Below, in pieces: positions 16,666 through 24,002 of a DNA stretch of 64,000 bases (position 1 is the stretch's first letter; every line of letters begins with the position of its first letter). The notes beneath the pieces are model-generated. The model had not been told where the DNA came from. It was given only the letters and a program-made list of their open reading frames with translations, and did no database searches. The DNA comes from Actinomadura rayongensis. GTDB taxonomy: Bacteria > Actinomycetota > Actinomycetes > Streptosporangiales > Streptosporangiaceae. The stretch spans positions 1,101,192 through 1,165,191 of the forward strand of contig NZ_WUTW01000001.1 of the NCBI RefSeq assembly GCF_009831215.1. Reading direction: 5' to 3'. Position numbers and translations under genes: made by a program.

Positions 16666-17778
16666 ATGTCCGAGGTTTCCTCCAAGATCCGCGTGGCCGT
16701 GGTGTTCGGCGGACGCAGCTCCGAGCACGCCATCTCCTGCGTCACCGCCGGTGCCGTGATGGCCGCGATGGATCCGGAGAAGTACGACGTCGTGCCGATC
16801 GGCATCGCCCGCGACGGCCGCTGGGTGCTGGTCGAGTCGGCGGCGTCGCTGGAGATCGCGGACGGCCGGCTGCCCGAGGTCGACGGGTCCGGCGGCGCGG
16901 TGACGCTGCCGATGGACCCGGGCATGGGCGGGCTGCTGGTGGTCGAGCCGGGCCGGGTGCCGGTCGCGCTCGGCGAGGTGGACGTGGTGCTGCCGCTGCT
17001 GCACGGCCCGTTCGGCGAGGACGGGACGATCCAGGGTCTGCTGGAACTCGCCGGCGTCCGGTACGCGGGCGCGGGCGTGCTGGCCAGCGCGGTCGGCATG
17101 GACAAGGGCTTCATGAAGCTCGTCTGGGAGGCGCGCGGCCTGCCCGTCGGCCCGTACGTGCTGGTCGGCGACCGCGAGTGGCGGCGCGAGCGCAAGCGCA
17201 AGCTGGACGAGATCAAGGAACTCGGCCTACCGGTGTTCGTCAAGCCCGCGCGGGCCGGGTCGAGCATGGGCATCACCCGGGTCGCCGACGAGGCGGACCT
17301 GGAGGCGGCCGTCGAGTTCGCCCGCGAGCACGACCCGAAGGTGATCGTGGAGGCCGCGATCACCGGCCGGGAGATCGAGTGCGGCGTGCTGGAGGGCCTG
17401 GACGACGGCCCGCCCGAGGCGTCGCTGCCCGCCGAGGTGCTGGTCGGCGGCGAGCACGCGTTCTACGACTTCGAGACCAAGTACCTCGACGGGACGACGC
17501 GGATGGCGATCCCGCCGGACCTGCCGCCCGCCGCCGTCGAGGAGGTGCGGCGCCTGGCCGCGCGGGCGTTCGAGGCGCTGGACTGCGAGGGCCTGGCCCG
17601 GGTGGACTTCTTCCTCACCCCCGGCGGCGACTGGATCCTCAACGAGATCAACACGATGCCGGGCTGCACGCCGACGTCGGCGTTCCCGCAGATGTGGAAG
17701 GCGAGCGGGCTGGACTACCCGGCGCTGGTGGACCGGCTCGTGCGGACGGCGCTGCGCCGTCCTTCGGGGCTGCGCTGA
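16666..17778 (+). CDS. ddl: D-alanine--D-alanine ligase
   Basis: Ddl makes the D-Ala-D-Ala dipeptide for peptidoglycan precursors. The 370-residue ATP-grasp protein has VVFGGRSSEHAIS at the N-terminus, LHGPFGEDGTIQG near 112, the ATP loop KPARAGSSMGI near 196, and the metal/substrate motif LNEINTMPGCT near 327. The Phe/Tyr region does not suggest the D-Lac ligase of vancomycin-resistance clusters, and no vanHX genes are adjacent. TAGGGT (16652-16657) resembles a -10 box close to the ATG, so the mRNA may have a very short leader. Confidence 0.95.
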   Translation: MSEVSSKIRVAVVFGGRSSEHAISCVTAGAVMAAMDPEKYDVVPIGIARDGRWVLVESAASLEIADGRLPEVDGSGGAVTLPMDPGMGGLLVVEPGRVPVALGEVDVVLPLLHGPFGEDGTIQGLLELAGVRYAGAGVLASAVGMDKGFMKLVWEARGLPVGPYVLVGDREWRRERKRKLDEIKELGLPVFVKPARAGSSMGITRVADEADLEAAVEFAREHDPKVIVEAAITGREIECGVLEGLDDGPPEASLPAEVLVGGEHAFYDFETKYLDGTTRMAIPPDLPPAAVEEVRRLAARAFEALDCEGLARVDFFLTPGGDWILNEINTMPGCTPTSAFPQMWKASGLDYPALVDRLVRTALRRPSGLR

Positions 17779-17909
17779 CGCGGGCCACGCGGATGTTGAC
17801 GCGCCGGTGAATGCGCCCTTACTCAAGCTTTCGATGAGCGAAACCCCGTGGTAACAGGTGTTTCGGCAGGATCATGAGTAGCATCCGCCGTTCCGGAAGG
17901 ATCTGATCC

Positions 17910-18590
17910 GTGCTCCCGTCGTCCAGCGCCTCGACCCTGGCGCCGCCCGCTCCGGTCCCGTTCACGAGCACGGCCCGCGCCGTCCCCGGCCACGACCGCT
18001 GGCACCCGGACCTTCCGGCCGTCGCGGAGGTCATCACGGGCGGGTCGGTCCGGCTGGACTGCCCGGCCCGCGAGCGCGGCGCCGAGCCGCTGCTGTGCGG
18101 GCCGCTGGACGTCGTCGGCGCCGAGCCGGGCGACGTGATCGTGGTGGACGTGTTGGCGCTCGGCCGGGCGGACGGGCGGCCGGCGCCGTCCGGGCACCCC
18201 GGGGTGATCGGCTGCGCGCCGGACGCGGCGGGGCTCGCGGCGGCGGGCGGGTGCGCGCCGGGACCGGCGATGCTCGGCGGGCTCGTCCCGGGGACGGCGC
18301 GGCACGCGGCGGTGGCGGCGCGGGCCGTGCGCGGCGCGGACCGGGGCCGGGCCGTCGGGGGCTGCACGATCGCGCGGCTGACGGCGGGCTCGCGGATCCT
18401 GCTGCCGGTGCTGGTGGCGGGCGCGAAGCTGTCGGCCGGTGACCTGCACTTCCCGACCGCCGGACGCGACTGCGGGAGCGGCGCGGCGGCGGGCTGGATC
18501 GACCTGCGCGTCCACCTCACGCGGCGCGGGGTGGAGCGGTTCCGGATCACCGGGCCGATGCTGATGCCCGACCCGACGCCCGCCTTCTAG
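17910..18590 (+). CDS. Acetamidase/formamidase family protein, C-terminally short
   Basis: The 226-residue protein matches the FmdA/AmdA fold: residues about 85-95 read GPLDVVGAEPGDVIVVDV, and about 150-180 read IARLTAGSRILLPVLVAGAKL with SAGDLHF. Formamidases of this family are usually 300-400 residues. This one stops soon after the FRITGPMLMP segment, so the C-terminal part is missing. A core acidic pair is also changed: the usual GDGE after the DLHF motif reads AGRDCG. It may be inactive or have another substrate. GTG 17910 is the first plausible start; GGAAGG is 7 nt upstream. Its stop overlaps that of the convergent SMR gene. Confidence 0.65.
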   Translation: MLPSSSASTLAPPAPVPFTSTARAVPGHDRWHPDLPAVAEVITGGSVRLDCPARERGAEPLLCGPLDVVGAEPGDVIVVDVLALGRADGRPAPSGHPGVIGCAPDAAGLAAAGGCAPGPAMLGGLVPGTARHAAVAARAVRGADRGRAVGGCTIARLTAGSRILLPVLVAGAKLSAGDLHFPTAGRDCGSGAAAGWIDLRVHLTRRGVERFRITGPMLMPDPTPAF

Positions 18591-18907
18591 GAGCCGCCGG
18601 CCTCCAGCGCGACGACGCCGCCGATGACGAGCGCGACGCCCGCGATCTGGACCCAGGTGAGCGCCTCGCCGAGGAACAGCGCGCCGATCAGCGCGACGAG
18701 CGCGACGCCGCACGCCGACCAGATCCCGTACGCGACGCCGACCGGGATCCCGGCCTTGAGCACCAGCGACAGGAACGCGAACGCCGTGACGTAGCCGGCG
18801 ACGACGACCACGCTCGGGACCACGCGGCTGAACCCGTCGGAGAGCCGCAGCGAGATCGTCGCGGTCACCTCGCTGAGGATCGCCCCCGCGAGCAGCAGCC
18901 AGGCCAT
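18587..18907 (-). CDS. Small multidrug resistance (SMR) family transporter
   Basis: A 106-residue inner-membrane protein with four helices. The catalytic Glu lies in AGAILSEVTATISLRLSDGF, equivalent to EmrE E14. GIPVGVAYGIWSACGVALV and FLGEALTWVQIAGVALVIGG match EmrE/QacC-type exporters of lipophilic cations, or Gdx-type guanidinium exporters. ATG 18907 was chosen because AAGGGGG lies just upstream and it gives the standard SMR length. Substrate class cannot be decided. A perfect inverted repeat lies 70 bp upstream, shared with the divergent di-iron operon. Confidence 0.88.
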   Translation of the reverse strand: MAWLLLAGAILSEVTATISLRLSDGFSRVVPSVVVVAGYVTAFAFLSLVLKAGIPVGVAYGIWSACGVALVALIGALFLGEALTWVQIAGVALVIGGVVALEAGGS

Positions 18908-18976
18908 GCGCGCCCCCTTCGCAATGATCACCCGCTCATTATCGGACGCCGCCGGTGTGCGTCCCGGTGACAAGCC

Positions 18977-19002
18977 TCACGAACTGGTCTGTTTGTTCGT
19001 GA
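18977..19002. promoter_or_regulatory. Perfect 8-bp inverted repeat, likely operator
   Basis: TCACGAAC (18977-18984) and GTTCGTGA (18995-19002) are separated by 10 bp. The repeat sits between the divergent SMR gene and the di-iron/reductase operon, in the size range of TetR-type operators. No regulator gene is adjacent. A hairpin role is possible but there is no T run. Confidence 0.45.
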
Positions 19003-19073
19003 TAGGGGACAGAGGTACCGTTCTGGACGAGTTCTCAATAAGCCCTCGCTGACCCACCCCCGGGGGAGGCCCC

Positions 19074-19952
19074 ATGACCGTACGGCCCGAGGAGCCGGAG
19101 GGCATCGTCCTCCAGGCCCGCGACGTGCGCTTCGACTGGACCGGTGTGCCCCTGCACTGGATCCCCCGCGACCCGGTGGCCTCCCACCTCATCAACGTGC
19201 TGCACCTGCTGCTGCCCGCGGGCGAGGAGTGGTTCATCCGCGTGTTCAAGCAGGCGCTCCCGTACATCCGGGACGACCGGCTCCGCGAGGACGTGCTCGG
19301 CTTCATCGGGCAGGAGGCCGTCCACGCCCGGTCGCACGACGGCGTCCTGGAGCACTTCACCGCGCAGGGCCTGGACGTCGGGCCGTTCGTCCGGCAGGTG
19401 GACTTCATGTTCGAGGGCCTGCTCGGCGACCGCGACCTCACCGGCGAGGCGTTGCGCGTCTGGCTGTTCGAGCGCGTCGCGATCATCGCGGCGATCGAGC
19501 ACTTCACCGGCGTGCTCGGCGACTGGATCCTCAACGCGTCCGCGCTGGACCGCGCCGGGGCCGACCCGACGATGCTGGACCTGCTGCGCTGGCACGGCGC
19601 CGAGGAGGTCGAGCACCGGCACGTCGCGCACGACCTGTTCACGCACCTGGACGGCTCGTACGGCGCGCGGGTGCGGGCGATGACCGAGACGGTGATCATG
19701 CTCGGGTCGCTGTGGCAGCGCGGGCACCGGTACCTGCTGGCCGCCGACCCGGTCGTCCGGGGCCGCGTGCGGGGCGGGCTCGGCCATCTGCGGCGCACCG
19801 GCCCGGCCGGGCTGAGCCCGAGCCGGCGGTCGCTGCTCGCGGCGATCCGGCGGTACCTGCGGCGGGACTACTCCCCGCTGAACGAGGGCTCGACCGCGCA
19901 GGCGCTCGCGTACCTGGCGTCGTCCCCGGCGGCGCAGGCGGCGCTGCGGTGA
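19074..19952 (+). CDS. Ferritin-like di-iron protein (annotated in databases as metal-dependent hydrolase, COG3687)
   Basis: The 292-residue protein has two Glu/His sets typical of a di-iron four-helix bundle: EEWF near 44, FIGQEAVHARSH near 81, then IEHFTG near 143 and HGAEEVEHRHVAHD near 178. The family is usually called metal-dependent hydrolase, but the ExxH pairs look like those of oxygenases and desaturases. The stop overlaps the start of a ferredoxin-reductase gene by 4 nt, which would supply electrons. That coupling suggests an oxygenase or hydroxylase acting on a lipid or similar substrate. The last point is inference. Confidence 0.75.
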   Translation: MTVRPEEPEGIVLQARDVRFDWTGVPLHWIPRDPVASHLINVLHLLLPAGEEWFIRVFKQALPYIRDDRLREDVLGFIGQEAVHARSHDGVLEHFTAQGLDVGPFVRQVDFMFEGLLGDRDLTGEALRVWLFERVAIIAAIEHFTGVLGDWILNASALDRAGADPTMLDLLRWHGAEEVEHRHVAHDLFTHLDGSYGARVRAMTETVIMLGSLWQRGHRYLLAADPVVRGRVRGGLGHLRRTGPAGLSPSRRSLLAAIRRYLRRDYSPLNEGSTAQALAYLASSPAAQAALR

Positions 19953-21013
19953 GCGACGGCCTGAAGGACCGCATCCCGCCGTCGCTGTTCGGCCGGCGCT
20001 CCCGCGACCCGTTCTGGGTGGCCGTCCACACCGTGTTCACCGGGTTGGAGCGGGCCATGGCGCTGCGGACGGCGCCCGCCCCGCCGATCCGGCCGGTGGA
20101 CCGGGGGCTGCGGCTGGTCGTCCGCGCGGTCGTGCCGGAGGCCGAGGACGTCGTGTCGCTGCGGCTCGCCGCGCCCGACGGCCGGGACCTGCCGCGCTGG
20201 TGGCCGGGCTCCCATCTGGACGTGCTGCTGCCGTCCGGGCGGCGCCGCCAGTACTCGCTGTGCGGCGACCCCGGCGACCGGACGTCGTACCGGATCGCCG
20301 TCCGGCGGCTCCCGGCGGGCGCGGGCGGCTCGCGGGAGATCCACGACGCGGTCGCGGCGGGCGACGAGCTGACCGTCACCGGGCCGCGCAACGCGTTCCC
20401 GTTCCTCGCGCGCGAGCGGTACCGGTTCGTCGCGGGCGGCATCGGCATCACGCCGATCCTGCCGATGGTCCGGGCGGCGCACCGGGCGGGCGCCGACTGG
20501 ACGCTCGTCTACGCCGGACGGTCCCGCGCCTCGCTCGCGTTCCTCGGCGAACTCGCCGACCTGCCCGCCGAGCGGGTGATCGTCCGGACCGACGACGAGC
20601 ACGGCGCGCCGTCCGGCGCGGATCTGCTCGCCGGAGTCGAGCCGGGCACGGCCGTGTACTGCTGCGGGCCCGCGCCCATGCTCGACGCGGTGCGCGGCGC
20701 GTTCCCCGACGGCGCCACCCTGCACTTCGAGCGGTTCGCGCCCGCGCCGATCACCGACGGGCGGCCGTTCGAGGTCGACCTGGCCAGGACGGGCGTCGTG
20801 CTGCCCGTCCCGGCGGACCGGTCCGCGCTGGACGTGATCCGCGAGGCCGTCCCGGAGGTGGCGTACTCGTGCCGCCAGGGCTTCTGCGGGACGTGCCGGG
20901 TCGGGCTGCTCGCGGGCGACGCCGACGAGCGCGCCGTCTCCGACGCGGCCGACGACGGGCTGCTGATCTGCGTCTCCCGCGCGTCCGGGGGACGGCTCAC
21001 GCTCGACCTTTAA
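19949..21013 (+). CDS. Ferredoxin-type oxidoreductase (FMN/FAD, NAD, 2Fe-2S), reductase partner
   Basis: The 354-residue protein has a flavin domain (SLCGDP near 108 replaces the common YSL-N), a NAD(P)-binding domain (FVAGGIGITPILPMVR near 157, then YCCGPAPMLDAV near 233) and a C-terminal plant-type [2Fe-2S] domain with Cys in YSCRQGFCGTCRVG and LICVS. This is the phthalate-dioxygenase-reductase order. It passes electrons from NAD(P)H through flavin and the cluster to an oxygenase, here most likely the coupled di-iron protein. The first 45 residues, before the flavin domain, have no known role. GTG 19949 overlaps the upstream stop. Confidence 0.88.
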   Translation: MSDGLKDRIPPSLFGRRSRDPFWVAVHTVFTGLERAMALRTAPAPPIRPVDRGLRLVVRAVVPEAEDVVSLRLAAPDGRDLPRWWPGSHLDVLLPSGRRRQYSLCGDPGDRTSYRIAVRRLPAGAGGSREIHDAVAAGDELTVTGPRNAFPFLARERYRFVAGGIGITPILPMVRAAHRAGADWTLVYAGRSRASLAFLGELADLPAERVIVRTDDEHGAPSGADLLAGVEPGTAVYCCGPAPMLDAVRGAFPDGATLHFERFAPAPITDGRPFEVDLARTGVVLPVPADRSALDVIREAVPEVAYSCRQGFCGTCRVGLLAGDADERAVSDAADDGLLICVSRASGGRLTLDL

Positions 21014-21087
21014 TCCGTTGCGCCGGGTTCGTCCCGGCTGGCATCGTTGCGGACGTCGGCACACCGAGACCTGGGAAGGAGGACGCC

Positions 21088-21141
21088 GTGAAGCTACGAC
21101 TGCGCCAGGCGTCGTCTCCGGTCTCCCGCCGCTATCGCTGA
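21088..21141 (+). CDS. Possible 17-residue basic peptide with a strong ribosome site
   Basis: A GTG frame encodes VKLRLRQASSPVSRRYR. AAGGAGG lies 6 nt before the start, one of the best ribosome sites in the window. It follows the reductase gene by 74 nt and precedes two tRNA genes. I do not recognise it. It could be a leader peptide or a small basic protein, or chance. Confidence 0.35.
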   Translation: MKLRLRQASSPVSRRYR

Positions 21142-21192
21142 GCCGTCATCGGCCGCGCGGGACCCGGGGGCGACGCCGCCCCGGCACGACGC

Positions 21193-21269
21193 GCGGCTCT
21201 ACCCCAATCGGCAGAGGGGCCATCCTCAGAAGGTGGACGTTCCGGGTTCGAATCCCGGGAGCCGCACCA
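21193..21269 (+). tRNA. Atypical class I tRNA with anticodon CAG (nominally Leu)
   Basis: The acceptor GCGGCTC/GAGCCGC is perfect and the CCA is encoded. The D stem is CCCC/GGGG, the anticodon stem CCATC/GGTGG (one G-U) holds CTCAGAA, and the T arm is CCGGG-TTCGAAT-CCCGG. The variable loop is only 5 nt (ACGTT), whereas bacterial tRNA-Leu is class II with a long variable arm. Base 26 between the D and anticodon stems is missing in this fold. It may be a specialised or degenerate tRNA. Confidence 0.7.
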
Positions 21270-21284
21270 TCCCCCTTTTTCCGC

Positions 21285-21369
21285 GGGGCGGCGCCGACGT
21301 TCGGAGAGTCGGGCCTGCCTGTAAAGCAGGTGCCACAGCGCTGAGCGGGTTCGAATCCCGCCCGCCCCA
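21285..21369 (+). tRNA. Atypical class II tRNA with anticodon GUA (nominally Tyr)
   Basis: The acceptor GGGGCGG pairs with CCGCCCC, the anticodon stem CCTGC/GCAGG holds CTGTAAA, and the T arm is GCGGG-TTCGAAT-CCCGC. A 14-nt variable region fits tRNA-Tyr. Position 8 is C rather than the near-universal U, and the D loop is 11 nt without the usual A14. CCA is not encoded. It lies 15 nt after the atypical CAG tRNA. Confidence 0.7.
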
Positions 21370-21465
21370 CTTTTTGCCCGCCCATCCGTGAAGTGTTGAA
21401 CGAGCCCGGGAAATCTCCCCGGAACGGCGGAATGATCGGAGACCTTCGTCCGGGGGGTCGTGCCG

Positions 21466-23745
21466 TCAGCCGCGTCCGGACGGCTCAACGGTGACCTTGA
21501 GGTGCTTCATCAGCGGCTGGTCGCTCTGGGCGCTGTAGTCGCCGATCGCGCACAGGACGTTCATCTCGGGCATGTACCCGGCCGCGCAGCCCCGGGGGAT
21601 GTCGTAGGGCACCGCGCGGTAGCGCAGCAGAGACCGGGTGCTCCCGTCCTTGGCGACGCTCGTGACGTCGACCTCGTCGAACTCGGCCAGGCCGCGTTCG
21701 CGCATGTCGTCGGGGTTCATGAAGACCAGCGTCCGCAGGTTCCTGATGCCCCGGTAGCGGTCGTTGTCGGAGTAGATCGTCGTGTTCCACTGGTCGTGCG
21801 ACCGCATGGTGCCGAGCGCCAGCGTGCCGGGCGCGGGGACGACGTCCGGGAGGCCCGCCGCCGAGAACTCCGCGCGCCCGGACGCGGTGCGGAACTCGCG
21901 GTCGCGCGCGGGCTGGTGGATGCGGAACCCGTGCGGCTGCCGGACGCGGCGGTTGAAGTCCTCGAAGCCGTCCAGGACCTGCGCCATCGTGTCCCGGATC
22001 CGGTCGTAGTCCTCGACGTAGCCCTCCCACGGCGTCGCGCTGTCCGGCAGCGCCGCGCGGGCCATCCCGGCGATGATCGCGGGCTCGGACAGCAGGTGCG
22101 GCGACGCGGGGCGCTTCATGCCGGTCGACAGGTGGACCATGCTCATCGCGTCCTCGACCGACGTGGCCTGCACGCCCGCCGCCTGGTGGTCCTTCTCGGT
22201 GCGGCCGATGCACGGCAGGATCAGCGCGCGGCGGCCGTGTTCGAGGTGGCTGCGGTTGAGCTTCGTGCTGACCTGGACGGTCAGGTCGCAGTTCCGCAGG
22301 GCCTCGGCCGTGTAGGGCGTGTCCGGCGCGGCGAGCGCGAAGTTGCCGCCCATGCCGACGAACACCGTCACCTCGCCCCGGCGCATCGCCTCGATCGTCC
22401 GGACGGTGTCGAGCCCGTGGCGGCGGGGCGGCTCGATCCCGCAGACCGCGCCGAGCCGGTCGAGGAAGGCCGGGTCGGGACGGTGGTCGATGCCGCACGT
22501 CCGGTTGCCCTGCACGTTGCTGTGCCCGCGCACCGGGGACGGCCCGGCGCCCTCCCGGCCGATGTTCCCGCGCAGGAGCAGCAGGTTCACGATCTCGCGG
22601 ACGGTGTCGACGCCGTGCTCGTGCTGCGTCACGCCGAGGCACCAGCTCACGATCGTCCGCTCGGCGGCGCGGTAGACGGCGGCCAGGGCGCGGATCTCGG
22701 CGACGGCGACGCCGGACTGGTGCTCGATCTCGGCCCACGACGTCCGGGCGCAGACGTCCCGGTACCGCTCGAAGCCGGTGGTGTGGGCGGCGAGGAAGTC
22801 GGCGTCCAGCGCGTTCGGGTCGGTCTCGGCCAGCTCCAGCAGCGCCTTCGCGACGCCCCTGACCAGCGCCATGTCCCCGCCGATGCGCGGCTGGACGTTC
22901 TTGGTCGACGTCGGCGTGGTGCGGAAGGCGGCCATGCGGGCGAACTCGTGCGGGATGATCGTCCGCGTCGCGCCCGCCTCGACCAGCGGGTTCACGTGGA
23001 CGACCTGCGCGCCCCGCCGGCAGGCCCCGGCGAGCGCGGTCAGCATCCGGGGCGCGTTGGACGCGGCGTTGACCCCGAAAACGAACAGCGCGTCGGCGCG
23101 CTCCCAGTCGTGGACGTCGACCGTGCCCTTCCCGGTGCCGATCGCCGCCTTCAGCGCCCGGCCGCTCGCCTCGTGGCACATGTTCGAGCAGTCGGGGAGG
23201 TTGTTGGTGCCCAGCTCGCGGGCCATGAGCTGGTAGAGGAACGTGGCCTCGTTGCCGAGCCGTCCGGAGGTGTAGAACGCGGCCCGGTCGGGGCTGTCGA
23301 GGTCGCGCAGGGTGCGTCCGACCAGCGCGAACGCGTCCGGCCAGGAGATCGGGACGTAGCGGTCGGTCCCGGGGTCGTAGGACAGCGGTTCGGTCAGCCG
23401 TCCCTGCGCCTCCAGGTCCGTGTCGCTCCACTTCGCCAGCTCGCGCACCGGGTGGGCGGCGAAGAAGTCGCGGCCGACGCGCTTGCCGGTCATCTCCCAC
23501 GTGACGTGCTTGATGCCGTTCTCGCAGACGTCCAGGTGGAGGCCGCCCGGATCGTCCGGCCACGCGCAGCCGGGGCAGTCGAAGCCGCCGTTCTCCTGGT
23601 TCATCCGCAGCAGGGCGCGCGCGCCGTCGATCGGCTCGCGCTGGCGCAGGATGAAGCCCGTGACGCTCTTGGCCGCGCCCCAGCCCGCGGCCGGGTGGCG
23701 GTAGGGCTTGAACTCCGGTCTCCGGCTGTCGCGCCGATCGTCCAC
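21466..23745 (-). CDS. Molybdopterin oxidoreductase, FdhF/YdeP (CbbBc) family
   Basis: The 759-residue protein is a molybdenum/tungsten bis-MGD enzyme of the formate dehydrogenase-like YdeP group. The N-terminal Cys pair CPGCAWPDD with GGLHLDVCENG could bind an Fe-S cluster; YTSGRLGNEATFLYQ and NLPDCSNMCHEASGRAL follow, the latter holding the probable molybdenum-ligand Cys (no in-frame UGA, so no selenocysteine). RGHSNVQGNRTCGI and the C-terminal MGD-binding domain, with NPDDMRERGL, complete it. The electron partner and substrate are unknown; this group is linked to acid resistance in E. coli. I chose GTG 23745, with GGGAGG 6 nt upstream. It is divergent from a PucR-type regulator. Confidence 0.85.
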   Translation of the reverse strand: MDDRRDSRRPEFKPYRHPAAGWGAAKSVTGFILRQREPIDGARALLRMNQENGGFDCPGCAWPDDPGGLHLDVCENGIKHVTWEMTGKRVGRDFFAAHPVRELAKWSDTDLEAQGRLTEPLSYDPGTDRYVPISWPDAFALVGRTLRDLDSPDRAAFYTSGRLGNEATFLYQLMARELGTNNLPDCSNMCHEASGRALKAAIGTGKGTVDVHDWERADALFVFGVNAASNAPRMLTALAGACRRGAQVVHVNPLVEAGATRTIIPHEFARMAAFRTTPTSTKNVQPRIGGDMALVRGVAKALLELAETDPNALDADFLAAHTTGFERYRDVCARTSWAEIEHQSGVAVAEIRALAAVYRAAERTIVSWCLGVTQHEHGVDTVREIVNLLLLRGNIGREGAGPSPVRGHSNVQGNRTCGIDHRPDPAFLDRLGAVCGIEPPRRHGLDTVRTIEAMRRGEVTVFVGMGGNFALAAPDTPYTAEALRNCDLTVQVSTKLNRSHLEHGRRALILPCIGRTEKDHQAAGVQATSVEDAMSMVHLSTGMKRPASPHLLSEPAIIAGMARAALPDSATPWEGYVEDYDRIRDTMAQVLDGFEDFNRRVRQPHGFRIHQPARDREFRTASGRAEFSAAGLPDVVPAPGTLALGTMRSHDQWNTTIYSDNDRYRGIRNLRTLVFMNPDDMRERGLAEFDEVDVTSVAKDGSTRSLLRYRAVPYDIPRGCAAGYMPEMNVLCAIGDYSAQSDQPLMKHLKVTVEPSGRG

Positions 23746-23903
23746 CGTCACCCTCCCGCTGCCGCCGTGCGCCGATTCAAACACACCTTTGTCAGGGAAA
23801 AATTGAAGATTTCCTCGCGTGGCGGGGCTCACGCGGCACTTTGTGCGGCGCGACGAACATCTTTGGCGCGTCCGACGATCGGCTGCGCGCGACCGTCGGC
23901 CGC

Positions 23904-23932
23904 TTGACACTTCTCCGGACGGCACGTAGACC
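23904..23932 (+). promoter_or_regulatory. Promoter of the PucR-type regulator gene
   Basis: TTGACA (23904-23909) is a perfect -35 box; TAGACC (23927-23932) is a moderate -10, with 17 bp between. The start codon is about 70 nt downstream. The 257-bp gap to the divergent oxidoreductase is AT-richer near 23780-23815, where that gene's promoter may lie. Confidence 0.55.
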
Positions 23933-24002
23933 GTGGAGCATCGATTTCCGGACGGGGCGCACCCGTAATTCGGACCTCTTTTCAGGGAAGGCGGGCCGCG
24001 CC

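Noticed and set aside
18977..19002. The inverted repeat as a terminator
   Set aside because: There is no T run and it lies between divergent genes, so an operator is more likely.
21193..21369. The tRNA pair as selenocysteine tRNA, prompted by the nearby formate dehydrogenase-like gene
   Set aside because: Anticodons are CAG and GUA, lengths are wrong for tRNA-Sec, and the molybdoenzyme has a Cys and no in-frame UGA at the active site.
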